21,351 nt of DNA from JACDDK01 sp038198445. Lineage in GTDB: Bacteria > Actinomycetota > Rubrobacteria > Rubrobacterales > Rubrobacteraceae. Below, in pieces: positions 1-6,670 of the stretch. The stretch is from positions 1 through 21,351 of the forward strand of contig JBBPZZ010000150.1 in assembly GCA_038198445.1 (NCBI GenBank), read 5' to 3'. Position 1 is the stretch's first letter; each line of letters starts with the position of its first letter. Under the pieces are notes generated by a model. That model worked only from the letters and a program-made list of their open reading frames with translations. It was not told the origin of the DNA and ran no database searches. The position numbers and the translations under genes are program-made.

Positions 1-492
1 CCCTGATGCTCAAGTGATCTCAGCGGCACAGGAGAACGTATCTTGAAGAACGGCGTATCGAGGGAGAATGAAGGGACGATTGCGTGGCTGGATGGCTCGT
101 TGAAGTGGGCTCGTAGGGGTAAGCGGACAAGGATCGTAGCGCTACTGAGTCCTGTCCGATCCGAGGTCGTTTTCGCAACAAACTCTTCGAATGCCCGCCG
201 TCGGTCCGGAACCGGGCATTGAGAGACCGCCTTACGTCCAATATGAACCGCAGCGCATGATGAGCCTTTCCATAGCCCGGTTCTCGGAACAGTCCACACC
301 CGATAACGATGGACGCCGCTGGTCTCGACGCCTCTGAGACAAAGCGAGGCCCGCGGTTCGAAGGGGCCAGAGAAAGAAGTGTTCGGCTGCACCATTCCCG
401 TGGCGATTCCCCGCGGCGGACCCGGGCATGTCGATTCATCATTTCCAACAGAACTGCCGGGGCGTTACCCTGGTCGGAAAGGATCACAACGC
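1..492. other. Upstream stretch without a convincing gene
   Basis: I see no recognisable gene in these bases. The opening 14 codons of frame 2 (2-46, ending in TGA) could be the tail of a gene lying outside the window, but nothing supports this. A TTG-initiated frame of 59 codons (43-222) follows an AGGAG-like site at 30-34 and is arginine-rich; it resembles no family I know. A longer minus-strand open frame over most of the stretch is arginine/serine-rich and looks like a GC-driven shadow. The only structured element noted is an inverted repeat at 190-220. The stretch may hold decayed coding sequence and the desaturase promoter, for which I could not identify clear boxes. Confidence 0.4.
190..220. 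repeat. Inverted repeat, 8-bp perfect arms
   Basis: The arms AATGCCCG (190-197) and CGGGCATT (213-220) are exact reverse complements separated by 15 nt. No T run follows on the plus strand, so it is not a standard intrinsic terminator. It could be a hairpin in an untranslated transcript, a protein-binding site or chance. The function is unknown. Confidence 0.4.
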
Positions 493-1566
493 ATGAAACC
501 AGACACGTCATCTCTGGCCGACGGGCCGGACGAAGGCCCGGCGCGGACTGTGCGCCATCCGGATGCCAACCAATACGCCGAGTTGAAGCGTCTTATCAAG
601 CAGAAGGGATTGCTAGAGCAGCAGCCAGGATATTTCGCGGGCAAGATCATACTAACCTTTGGCCTGCTGGCGGTGAGTTTGACTATATTGGTGATCTCGG
701 ACAACTTCTGGATACAGCTCCTGAACGCCGCCTACCTGGCCTTCGTCTTCGTTCAGATCAGCCTCCTCGCCCACGACTCCGGACACCGGCAGTTCTCCTT
801 CCGAACCCCCTGGAAGAACGATTGGCTCACCCTTGTCCTCGGGAACCTCCTGCTCGGCATGAGCCGCCAATGGTGGATCGACAAGCACAACGAGCACCAC
901 GGCCATCCGAACGAGATAGACGTGGACCCCGACATCGACATCCCGCTGCTCGCCTTCGACGAGGAGCAGGCCCTCGACAAGCAGGGATTCGCGAGGTTCG
1001 TCGTGAAATATCAGGCCATCTTGATCTTTCCGTTATCGCTCCTGCAGGCTCTCAGCATGCTCCGCAGCAGCATCGAGTTTCTCATGGCGAGGAAGGCAAA
1101 GAGCGCTTTGACCGAGGTACTCGTTATGGGAGCGCACTTCGCCTTGTACTTCGGCTTGCTGTTCTATCTGCTAGATCCCCTGGAAGCCGTGCTGTTCATC
1201 ATCATTCATCGTGGACTCTACGGTTTGTACATGGTCTCGATCTTCGCGCCCAACCACAAAGCCATGCCCCTTCTAGAGCAGGACAGCGAGGTGGACTTCC
1301 TGCGCCGGCAGGTTCTGACCAGCCGGAACGTCTTCGCGCACCCGATCACCGACTTCTGGTACGGTGGACTCAACTACCAGATCGAGCACCATTTGTTCCC
1401 GAGGTTACCCCGCAACAACTTGCGCGTAGCGCAGCCGATTATCAGGGACTTCTGCCGGGATCACTCCATCGCCTACCACGAGACTAGCGTCCTCCAGTCC
1501 TACCGGGAGATACTGCAACACCTGCACGAGGTCGGCGCTCCGCTCCGCAAAGAAACAGCTAGGTGA
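493..1566 (+). CDS. Membrane fatty acid / acyl-lipid desaturase
   Basis: A 357-residue integral-membrane desaturase that introduces a double bond into fatty acyl chains at a di-iron centre. All three histidine boxes of the family are visible: HDSGH at about 94-98, HNEHH at about 132-136 and QIEHH at about 296-300, the last followed by LFPRLPRNN, typical of acyl-lipid or front-end-type desaturases. Hydrophobic segments lie near 51-70, 75-93, 110-123, 172-190 and 205-250. I chose ATG 493 because GGAAAGGA sits about 9 bases upstream (476-483) and the protein then starts with an ordinary soluble N-terminus; the open frame runs further upstream to 379 but that extension is low-complexity. It appears monocistronic, and its exact regioselectivity cannot be read from sequence. 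A likely role is adjusting membrane fluidity. Confidence 0.9.
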   Translation: MKPDTSSLADGPDEGPARTVRHPDANQYAELKRLIKQKGLLEQQPGYFAGKIILTFGLLAVSLTILVISDNFWIQLLNAAYLAFVFVQISLLAHDSGHRQFSFRTPWKNDWLTLVLGNLLLGMSRQWWIDKHNEHHGHPNEIDVDPDIDIPLLAFDEEQALDKQGFARFVVKYQAILIFPLSLLQALSMLRSSIEFLMARKAKSALTEVLVMGAHFALYFGLLFYLLDPLEAVLFIIIHRGLYGLYMVSIFAPNHKAMPLLEQDSEVDFLRRQVLTSRNVFAHPITDFWYGGLNYQIEHHLFPRLPRNNLRVAQPIIRDFCRDHSIAYHETSVLQSYREILQHLHEVGAPLRKETAR

Positions 1567-1901
1567 CGGTGGATCAGGCACAGATAGATAGAGACACATC
1601 CAGAACCATGCGAATGCTGTAGGAAAGCGAGCCTCAAAAGCACCGGCGTATTGACGTGTGCCGCCAAATCGGGAGGCCAGCGTGGCTACGAGAGACCGGC
1701 GAGAAGCCGATGCTTCACGGTTGGTCTGCCGCGGGTTTCTCCGAAAAACTGATCAAGCCTTATACGCATCCGGCCAGCGTGAGAGTAGTTGTGACAAAGA
1801 GTTTGCGAGCGAACGAATTTGCCGGGAGCTTGCGGCAACTGCGGGCTGCCAGCCTGATTTGCACGGCACGAGAGCAAGCCCGGTCCGATGAGCATTCTCC
1901 G
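1567..1901. other. Intergenic stretch without a convincing gene
   Basis: This is the gap between the desaturase stop and the 3' end of the lipid kinase gene on the other strand. Two overlapping plus-strand open frames of 77 and 87 codons occur (about 1656-1919). They are rich in Arg, Cys and Ser, match no family I recognise, and lack a good ribosome binding site. I see no intrinsic terminator with a T run, although the neighbours converge and a terminator would be expected. Confidence 0.4.
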
Positions 1902-1915
1902 CTACCTGATCACCT

Positions 1916-2779
1916 CTAGAGCCGCCGGTTCGATGCGGAAGGACATCGGTGGCGACCCCAGACCTCGCCGTCTATCTGTACCGGGACTGGGATGCCCGTC
2001 CCGGGGGATTTGGCCAGGACACCCTGTGACGTGAAGGACCTCATCGCATTGTCCAGAGGTTTCTTCGCCAGGATACGCGCCAGGACGTCGGCCCGCAGGA
2101 GTAAGCCTACCTCCTCGATGAGGATGACCTCAAGCTCCCCGCTCTCCAGGGAAACCTCTTCGGCCATCTCGAAATCGCCTCCGTAGTATTGGCCGTTGGC
2201 GACGACGGCAAACTGCGTTACGTAGGTCGTATCACCATCCTTGATGTGCAGGTCCGGTTGGTCACCTTGGAAGTACACCTTGAGCGCGGCGAGCGGGAAG
2301 GCCAGCGACCTGAGGTAGCGCTTGAAGCGCGGGGTCACCTCGCGGACGACATTCGCGTCGAAGCCAATGCCGGCCATGCAGGTGAAGCGCCGCTCCGTTC
2401 CTTCTTCGTCGGTCGCGACCCCGATATCCATGCGCGAGGCGGTACCGGTCAGGATCTTCTCGCAGGCATCCTCCGGCTTCAGCGGCAGCCCGAGTTCCCG
2501 CGCAAGCACGTTCGCCGTGCCGAGCGGCAGGATACCCAGCGTCGCGCCCTTCGAGAGGCCGTTCACGACCTCGTTCACCGTCCCATCGCCCCCGGCGGCG
2601 ATGACGATCTGGTCGCCGGCTATGGTGGCGAGTTCGGTGGCGTGGTCCGGGTGCTCGGTGTTCAGGACCTCGACCCCCAGGCCGCCGGCGCGCAGGGTTT
2701 CAGCGAAGCGCTCCAGGTAACCCTCGTCGCCCGCGCTTCCCGAATTGGGGTTACCGATAATGACCGCTTCCATCGCCAT
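1916..2779 (-). CDS. Diacylglycerol kinase-like lipid kinase, C-terminus frameshifted
   Basis: A 287-residue member of the DAGK catalytic / YegS-BmrU lipid kinase family, which phosphorylates lipids such as diacylglycerol with ATP at the inner membrane. The nucleotide-binding signature GGDGTVNEVVNG lies at about 63-74 and is followed by LGILPLGTANVLARELGLP, a family hallmark. The C-terminal beta domain carries VANGQYYGGDFEMAEEVSLESG and ends in a VQIDGEVWG segment. After that point the reading frame is abnormal: the encoded end is GRHRCPSASNRRL, whereas the next frame gives SPPMSFRIEPAALEVIR, which is what this family normally has. Adding one base to the C run at 1956-1959 restores it, with a stop at 1902-1904. 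The start is the first of two nearby ATGs (2779 and 2773). The gene is divergent from the DUF1330 gene. Confidence 0.88.
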   Translation of the reverse strand: MAMEAVIIGNPNSGSAGDEGYLERFAETLRAGGLGVEVLNTEHPDHATELATIAGDQIVIAAGGDGTVNEVVNGLSKGATLGILPLGTANVLARELGLPLKPEDACEKILTGTASRMDIGVATDEEGTERRFTCMAGIGFDANVVREVTPRFKRYLRSLAFPLAALKVYFQGDQPDLHIKDGDTTYVTQFAVVANGQYYGGDFEMAEEVSLESGELEVILIEEVGLLLRADVLARILAKKPLDNAMRSFTSQGVLAKSPGTGIPVPVQIDGEVWGRHRCPSASNRRL

Positions 2780-2857
2780 ACTATACCGCCTATCCTATAA
2801 ACTCTCTCCAGGCAACTAGGTAGATATAGAATGTACGTGGCCTACCTCCACAAGTGC

Positions 2858-2865
2858 AGCATGCT
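2858..2865. promoter_or_regulatory. AGCATGCT palindrome in the divergent intergenic region
   Basis: A perfect 8-bp palindrome lies between the lipid kinase and DUF1330 genes. It is flanked by CTCCAC (2846-2851) and GTGGAG (2870-2875), which are also reverse complements of each other, making a nested symmetric element just upstream of the DUF1330 ribosome binding site. It could be a hairpin in the leader or an operator; chance cannot be excluded. Confidence 0.25.
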
Positions 2866-2914
2866 CTCTGTGGAGTGTCCTCTGGCTTCCAGGCGGCTCA
2901 GGAAGGAAAATATC

Positions 2915-3340
2915 ATGTCGGACGAACGCGAGCAGGTCCGAAACCGGCCACAGACCGAAGCGGAACGGCGCCGCGAAGACGACCGGAACCAGAGAGGCTC
3001 AGAGAGCGCAATCTACGCCCTCAACCTGTTCGACCTGGCGGACAATGATCTATACCGGCAGTATTCACGACGCTCCGTCGAAGCGGTGACCCGTCACGGC
3101 GGTAAAGTTACCGCGCTCGGCCGTCTGGAAGGAGTCGAGGAGACAGGTTCGGACGTCGATCCGCGAACGGCAATGGTGCTGGTCGAGTGGCCTTCCCGCG
3201 AAGCGTTCCAGGACTTCCTTGAAGACCCCGAGCACGAAGACCTCCATCCGCTTCGCGAGGACGGAACACGCAAATATCTATGGTGGCTCTACGAGAAACT
3301 GGATGACTTGCGTCCGCTCTTCCGGGACCTCGAAACATAG
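2915..3340 (+). CDS. DUF1330 family small protein
   Basis: A 141-residue soluble protein. After a charged, Arg/Glu-rich N-terminal segment (about 1-32) comes a single ferredoxin-like domain. The motif YRQYSRRSVEAVTRHGGKV at about 49-67 and the segment VLVEWPSREAFQDFLEDPEH at about 88-107 are the pattern of DUF1330 (dimeric alpha-beta barrel) proteins; their biochemical role is not established. The start at 2915 is favoured because GGAAGGA (2901-2907) lies at proper distance; the frame is open back to 2831 but that extension lacks a clear binding site. It is divergent from the lipid kinase gene and convergent with the sortase gene, only 14 bases from its end. The long acidic/basic N-terminal tail is somewhat unusual for DUF1330, which is normally about 95-100 residues. 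Confidence 0.75.
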   Translation: MSDEREQVRNRPQTEAERRREDDRNQRGSESAIYALNLFDLADNDLYRQYSRRSVEAVTRHGGKVTALGRLEGVEETGSDVDPRTAMVLVEWPSREAFQDFLEDPEHEDLHPLREDGTRKYLWWLYEKLDDLRPLFRDLET

Positions 3341-3354
3341 CCGGAAGCGGAAGT

Positions 3355-4155
3355 TCAGTCAGTACGTTCAGCCCGGACTATGAGGCGTCCGGTATCGGGA
3401 GCCGACGACATGAGTTTCGGACCTATCGTCCACCAGTCTTTCATGGTCTCGGTGCAGGTCTGGAGGGTAACCATGTCCTTCCCTGACACCGGCTTCGTAA
3501 CCCAGCTCTCCTGCGGCTTTACGACGAATACCTTGGTGACCTGGTAAGTATAAGGGGCGCCGTTGGCGTCTTCGAGGAAGACCTCGTCGCCTTCCTGCAA
3601 GGAGGGGAGGTCCAGAAACTCGTAGTAGCTCTGGGTGTCCTGGTAGCCGACCCGGTGGCCCGCTATGTAGGTGTTGGCGTGTTTTTGCCAGGGGAAACCC
3701 GAGGAAGGCAACTTTACGGCGCCTTCATTCAGGGCCAGATCCGAATCGTCGTTCTTGACCGTGCGCTCGTAGAGACCGAGCTTCGGGATCGTCAGGTAGA
3801 GCGTGGGATCTTTCGGTGGGCGTCCCGCGTTATGCTCTATTCCTGTCCCGGTAAGCGTCGTGGGAGGCATGGAGAAGAGCGGCGGGGTGATCCTCTGGAT
3901 CGACACCTCTTTCGTGGTGGAGTCAGGACTTCCCATTATATTCCTCGCGGGCGAATAGATAGGTATGACTACGAGGGCGAGGAGGATCAGGAGGGCGATC
4001 CGGCGTCTCCTCTTGTAGATGGGTTTGTTGCTGAACGAGCGGCGCCCCTTCACGGGGCGTCGCCCCGTGTTCGGAGCATGCGCGGCTGCAACTCGTCCCC
4101 TCCCGACTTTCTCCCATGGGACTACGGAGGAAGTGTAGCCTATCCTCGCGATCAT
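3355..4155 (-). CDS. Sortase family transpeptidase
   Basis: A membrane-anchored cysteine transpeptidase that would cleave a sorting motif on secreted proteins and attach them to the cell envelope. With the ATG at 4155 it has 266 residues: a basic cytoplasmic tail containing KRRRR, one membrane segment at about 53-68 (IALLILLALVVIPIYS), a linker, and a sortase barrel beginning near YLTIPKLGLYERTV. The catalytic residues are visible: His167 in AGHR, Cys234 in TLQTCT and Arg261 in RLIVRAER. The TLxTC pattern fits the class D/E sortases of high-GC Gram-positives. The start is uncertain: neither ATG 4155 nor GTG 4053 has a clear Shine-Dalgarno site, and the frame is open to 4236. No substrate protein with a sorting signal is encoded in the window. 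Confidence 0.85.
   Translation of the reverse strand: MIARIGYTSSVVPWEKVGRGRVAAAHAPNTGRRPVKGRRSFSNKPIYKRRRRIALLILLALVVIPIYSPARNIMGSPDSTTKEVSIQRITPPLFSMPPTTLTGTGIEHNAGRPPKDPTLYLTIPKLGLYERTVKNDDSDLALNEGAVKLPSSGFPWQKHANTYIAGHRVGYQDTQSYYEFLDLPSLQEGDEVFLEDANGAPYTYQVTKVFVVKPQESWVTKPVSGKDMVTLQTCTETMKDWWTIGPKLMSSAPDTGRLIVRAERTD
4051..4069. repeat. 19-bp near-perfect palindrome inside the sortase 5' region
   Basis: CACGGGGCG (4051-4059) and CGCCCCGTG (4061-4069) are exact reverse complements around one central base. The element overlaps the alternative GTG start of the sortase at 4053. It would form a very stable hairpin in mRNA or serve as a dyad binding site, and may affect sortase translation. Function is inferred only from symmetry. 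Confidence 0.45.
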
Positions 4156-4201
4156 GCATAGAGTAACGAGCGAGGAAGATGGAAATACGCGAAAAACGCG
4201 G

Positions 4202-4218
4202 CGCGGGTAGCGCCCGCG
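4202..4218. promoter_or_regulatory. GC-rich dyad between sortase and carboxylase genes
   Basis: CGCGGG (4202-4207) and CCCGCG (4213-4218) form a 6-bp perfect stem with a 5-nt loop in the divergent intergenic region, about 50 bases before the carboxyltransferase start. It lies where an operator or leader hairpin for the carboxylase operon would be expected. I could not find a convincing -35/-10 pair here. Confidence 0.25.
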
Positions 4219-4268
4219 GCTGAAGGTGGCTAACATTCTTCACGAGGCCAAGCTGAGGAGAGGAGAGA

Positions 4269-5876
4269 ATGAGCCGGCTCAACAGCCGTGTGGATACGAA
4301 AGGCGAAGCGTTCAAACGCAACGCCGAGGCTTTCGAGGAGCTTCTCGCGGACCTGCGCGGACGTTCCGCCGAAGCCCGGCGAGGGGGTGGCGAGAAAGCC
4401 CGCAAGCGCCACGCAGAGCGTGGCAAGCTGCCGGTGCGCGACAGGATCGGGCAGCTATTTGACCCTGGTACCGCGTTCCTGGAGCTTTCGCCGCTGGCCG
4501 CCTACGGTATGTACGACGGCAAAGTACCGGCTGCCGGTATCGTGACCGGCATCGGCCGCGTCTCGGGGCGGGAGGTAATGGTCGTCGCCAACGACGCGAC
4601 CGTGAAGGGCGGCACCTACTACCCGATGACCGTCAAGAAGCATCTGCGCGCCCAGGAGATCGCCGAACAGAACCACCTGCCCTGCGTCTATCTGGTTGAC
4701 TCCGGCGGCGCGTTTTTGCCGCTTCAGGATGAAGTCTTCCCGGACCGGGAGCACTTTGGACGCATCTTCTACAACCAGGCCCGGATGAGCGCCAAAAGCA
4801 TCCCGCAGATAGCCGCCGTCATGGGGTTTTGCACGGCTGGCGGGGCGTACGTACCGGCGATGAGCGACGAGGTCGTCATCGTGAAGGGGGAGGGCACGAT
4901 CTTTCTTGGCGGTCCGCCTCTCGTGAAGGCCGCGACCGGCGAGGAGGTCACCGCCGAAGAGCTTGGCGGCGCGGATGTCCACACCCGTCTCTCCGGCGTC
5001 GCGGATCACTACGCCGAGGACGACGAGCACGCCGCCGCTATAGTCCGCTCCATCGTCGAGAACCTGAACAGGCGCGGAATGCAGCCGTGGACGATGGAAG
5101 AGCCAGAAGAGCCGCTCTACGACCCGGAAGAACTGTATGGCATCGTGCCGCGCGATCACCGCCAGGGCTACGACGCGCGCGAGGTCATCGCCCGCGTCGT
5201 GGACGGCAGCCGCCTGCACGAGTTTAAGCCGCTCTACGGCGAGACGTTGGTCTGCGGCTTCGCGCGTATCTTCGGCCATCCGGTCGGCATCCTCGCCAAC
5301 AACGGCATCCTGTTCTCCGAGAGCGCGCTGAAGGGCGCGCACTTCATCGAACTGTGCTGCTCGCGCGGCATCCCGCTCATCTTCCTCCAAAACATCACCG
5401 GCTTCATGGTCGGGAAGGAGTACGAGGCGGGCGGCATCGCCAAGGACGGGGCGAAACTGGTCATGGCCGTCGCCAATGCCAACGTGCCGAAGTTCACCGT
5501 CGTCGTCGGCGGGTCATTCGGCGCTGGAAACTACGGCATGTGCGGCCGGGCGTACTCGCCACGCTTCCTGTGGATGTGGCCGAACGCCCGCATCAGCGTA
5601 ATGGGCGGCCAGCAGGCGGCGAACGTCCTGCTCACGGTGCAGGAAGACAACCTGGCGCGCGAAGGCGAGGAGATGGGTGAAGAGGAGCGGGACGAGTTCC
5701 GGCGGCCGATCCTTGAGAAGTACGAGGAAGAAGGGAACCCGTATCACTCGACCGCCCGTCTCTGGGACGATGGCATCATAGACCCGGTGGATACACGCAT
5801 GGTCCTGGCGCTCGGGCTCTCCGCCGCCGCGAACGCCCCGCTGGAAGAGACGACGTTCGGCGTCTTCAGGATGTAG
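4269..5876 (+). CDS. Acyl-CoA carboxylase carboxyltransferase (beta) subunit, methylcrotonyl-CoA type
   Basis: A 535-residue carboxyltransferase that moves carboxyl from carboxybiotin to an acyl-CoA, most likely 3-methylcrotonyl-CoA giving 3-methylglutaconyl-CoA. The length and motifs match MCC beta subunits rather than propionyl-CoA carboxylases: GGTYYPMTVKKHLRAQEIA near 114-132, VDSGGAFLPLQ at 143-153, GFCTAGGAYVPAMSDE, and QNITGFMVG in the C-terminal half. Start ATG 4269 has a strong GGAGAGGAG just upstream. It is the first gene of a three-gene operon with the hydratase 2 bases downstream and the biotin carboxylase subunit after that, so the holoenzyme is encoded together. Geranyl-CoA carboxylase is an alternative, but no terpenoid genes are present. 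An isovaleryl-CoA dehydrogenase, usual in leucine operons, is absent here. Confidence 0.92.
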   Translation: MSRLNSRVDTKGEAFKRNAEAFEELLADLRGRSAEARRGGGEKARKRHAERGKLPVRDRIGQLFDPGTAFLELSPLAAYGMYDGKVPAAGIVTGIGRVSGREVMVVANDATVKGGTYYPMTVKKHLRAQEIAEQNHLPCVYLVDSGGAFLPLQDEVFPDREHFGRIFYNQARMSAKSIPQIAAVMGFCTAGGAYVPAMSDEVVIVKGEGTIFLGGPPLVKAATGEEVTAEELGGADVHTRLSGVADHYAEDDEHAAAIVRSIVENLNRRGMQPWTMEEPEEPLYDPEELYGIVPRDHRQGYDAREVIARVVDGSRLHEFKPLYGETLVCGFARIFGHPVGILANNGILFSESALKGAHFIELCCSRGIPLIFLQNITGFMVGKEYEAGGIAKDGAKLVMAVANANVPKFTVVVGGSFGAGNYGMCGRAYSPRFLWMWPNARISVMGGQQAANVLLTVQEDNLAREGEEMGEEERDEFRRPILEKYEEEGNPYHSTARLWDDGIIDPVDTRMVLALGLSAAANAPLEETTFGVFRM

Positions 5877-5878
5877 CG

Positions 5879-6670
5879 ATGGAAGAATACGAACACCTGA
5901 GGCGGATTGACGAAGGGCCGGTCGCTACCGTGGCCCTCGCGCGTCCCGAGTCGCACAATGCTCTCGACGCTTGGCTCATAGAGGAAGTGACGCGCTGCTT
6001 CGAGGAGCTTTCGGAGGACGGGGACGTTCGGGTGGTCGTCCTTACCGGTGAGGGGCGCTCTTTCTGCGCGGGCGCGGACGTTCGGTACATGCGTGATACG
6101 GCAAACTTCACCCACGAGGAGAACCTGGAGGACGCCCGGCGGCTCGCGGCCATGTTCCGGGCCGTCGATGAATGTCCGAAGCCGGTGGTCGCAAAGGTCC
6201 GCGGGGCGGCCATCGGCGGCGGAGTCGGGCTCGTCGCGGCGTCGGATTTGGCGGTGGCGGAGGTGGGAACGAGGTTTGCTTTCTCGGAGGTGCGGCTCGG
6301 AATAGCCCCGGCGACCATCGCGCCGTTCGTGGTGCGTAAGATCGGACAGTCATACAGCCGGGCGCTGTTCCTTACGGGAGAGCGCTTCGACGCGGAGTTG
6401 GCGCGAGAGATGGGACTCGTACACCAAGTCGCGACGAAGGACGAGCTAGACGCTGTAGTGGACCGGAAAGTATCCCAGCTACTGAAGGGCGGCCCGGATG
6501 CGCTCGCGGCGGTGAAGCAGATACTTCGGCAGATAGAAGCCGTCGAGCCGATGGAGGCGACGGGTTTGCTGGCCGGTTTGATCTCCGACCTGCGCGTCGG
6601 CGAGGAAGGCCAGGAGGGTCTCGCCGCCTTCCTGGAGAAGCGAGAGCCTTCCTGGAGAAAAGAGCCGTGA
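5879..6670 (+). CDS. Enoyl-CoA hydratase, probably methylglutaconyl-CoA hydratase
   Basis: A 263-residue crotonase-fold protein. The oxyanion-hole segments are SFCAGADVRYM (61-71) and GAAIGGGVGLVAASDLAVA (109-127); the catalytic glutamate is probably Glu137 in FSEVRLGIAPATIAPFV, a sequence typical of LiuC-type methylglutaconyl-CoA hydratases. Placed between the two carboxylase subunits it would hydrate 3-methylglutaconyl-CoA to 3-hydroxy-3-methylglutaryl-CoA. The ATG is 2 bases after the upstream stop, and the last codons overlap the GTG of the next gene (GTGA), so translation is likely coupled. The C-terminus FLEKREPSW is normal for the family. Another crotonase reaction cannot be excluded, but context is strong. 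Confidence 0.88.
   Translation: MEEYEHLRRIDEGPVATVALARPESHNALDAWLIEEVTRCFEELSEDGDVRVVVLTGEGRSFCAGADVRYMRDTANFTHEENLEDARRLAAMFRAVDECPKPVVAKVRGAAIGGGVGLVAASDLAVAEVGTRFAFSEVRLGIAPATIAPFVVRKIGQSYSRALFLTGERFDAELAREMGLVHQVATKDELDAVVDRKVSQLLKGGPDALAAVKQILRQIEAVEPMEATGLLAGLISDLRVGEEGQEGLAAFLEKREPSWRKEP
6626..6660 (+). repeat. Near-tandem 20-nt repeat carrying the next gene's ribosome site
   Basis: GCCTTCCTGGAGAA occurs at 6626-6639 and again at 6646-6659, a 20-base period. The first copy encodes the usual FLEK end of the hydratase; the second, in another frame, supplies the GGAGA ribosome binding site about 9 bases before the GTG of the biotin carboxylase gene. It may be a small duplication that created the gene junction. 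Confidence 0.45.

Noticed and set aside
20..511. 163-residue minus-strand open frame upstream of the desaturase
   Set aside because: Arg/Ser-rich, no recognisable domain, no ribosome site, overlaps the desaturase start; looks like a GC-driven shadow.
309..1487. 392-residue plus-strand frame over the desaturase
   Set aside because: Pro/Arg/His-rich translation in the alternative frame of a gene with clear histidine-box motifs.
1656..1919. Short plus-strand frames of 77-87 codons between the desaturase and lipid kinase
   Set aside because: No family resemblance or good ribosome site; partly overlap the end of the repaired lipid kinase frame.
2189..2800. 203-residue plus-strand frame opposite the lipid kinase
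   Set aside because: Antisense shadow of a gene with a clear GGDGT motif.
4455..5390. 311-residue minus-strand frame opposite the carboxyltransferase gene
   Set aside because: Antisense shadow, rich in Asp/Val/Arg from GC-rich codons, no domain.
6626..6660. Near-tandem repeat as a mobile-element target duplication
   Set aside because: No element lies between the copies and both copies serve coding or ribosome-site roles; a simple local duplication or chance is enough.
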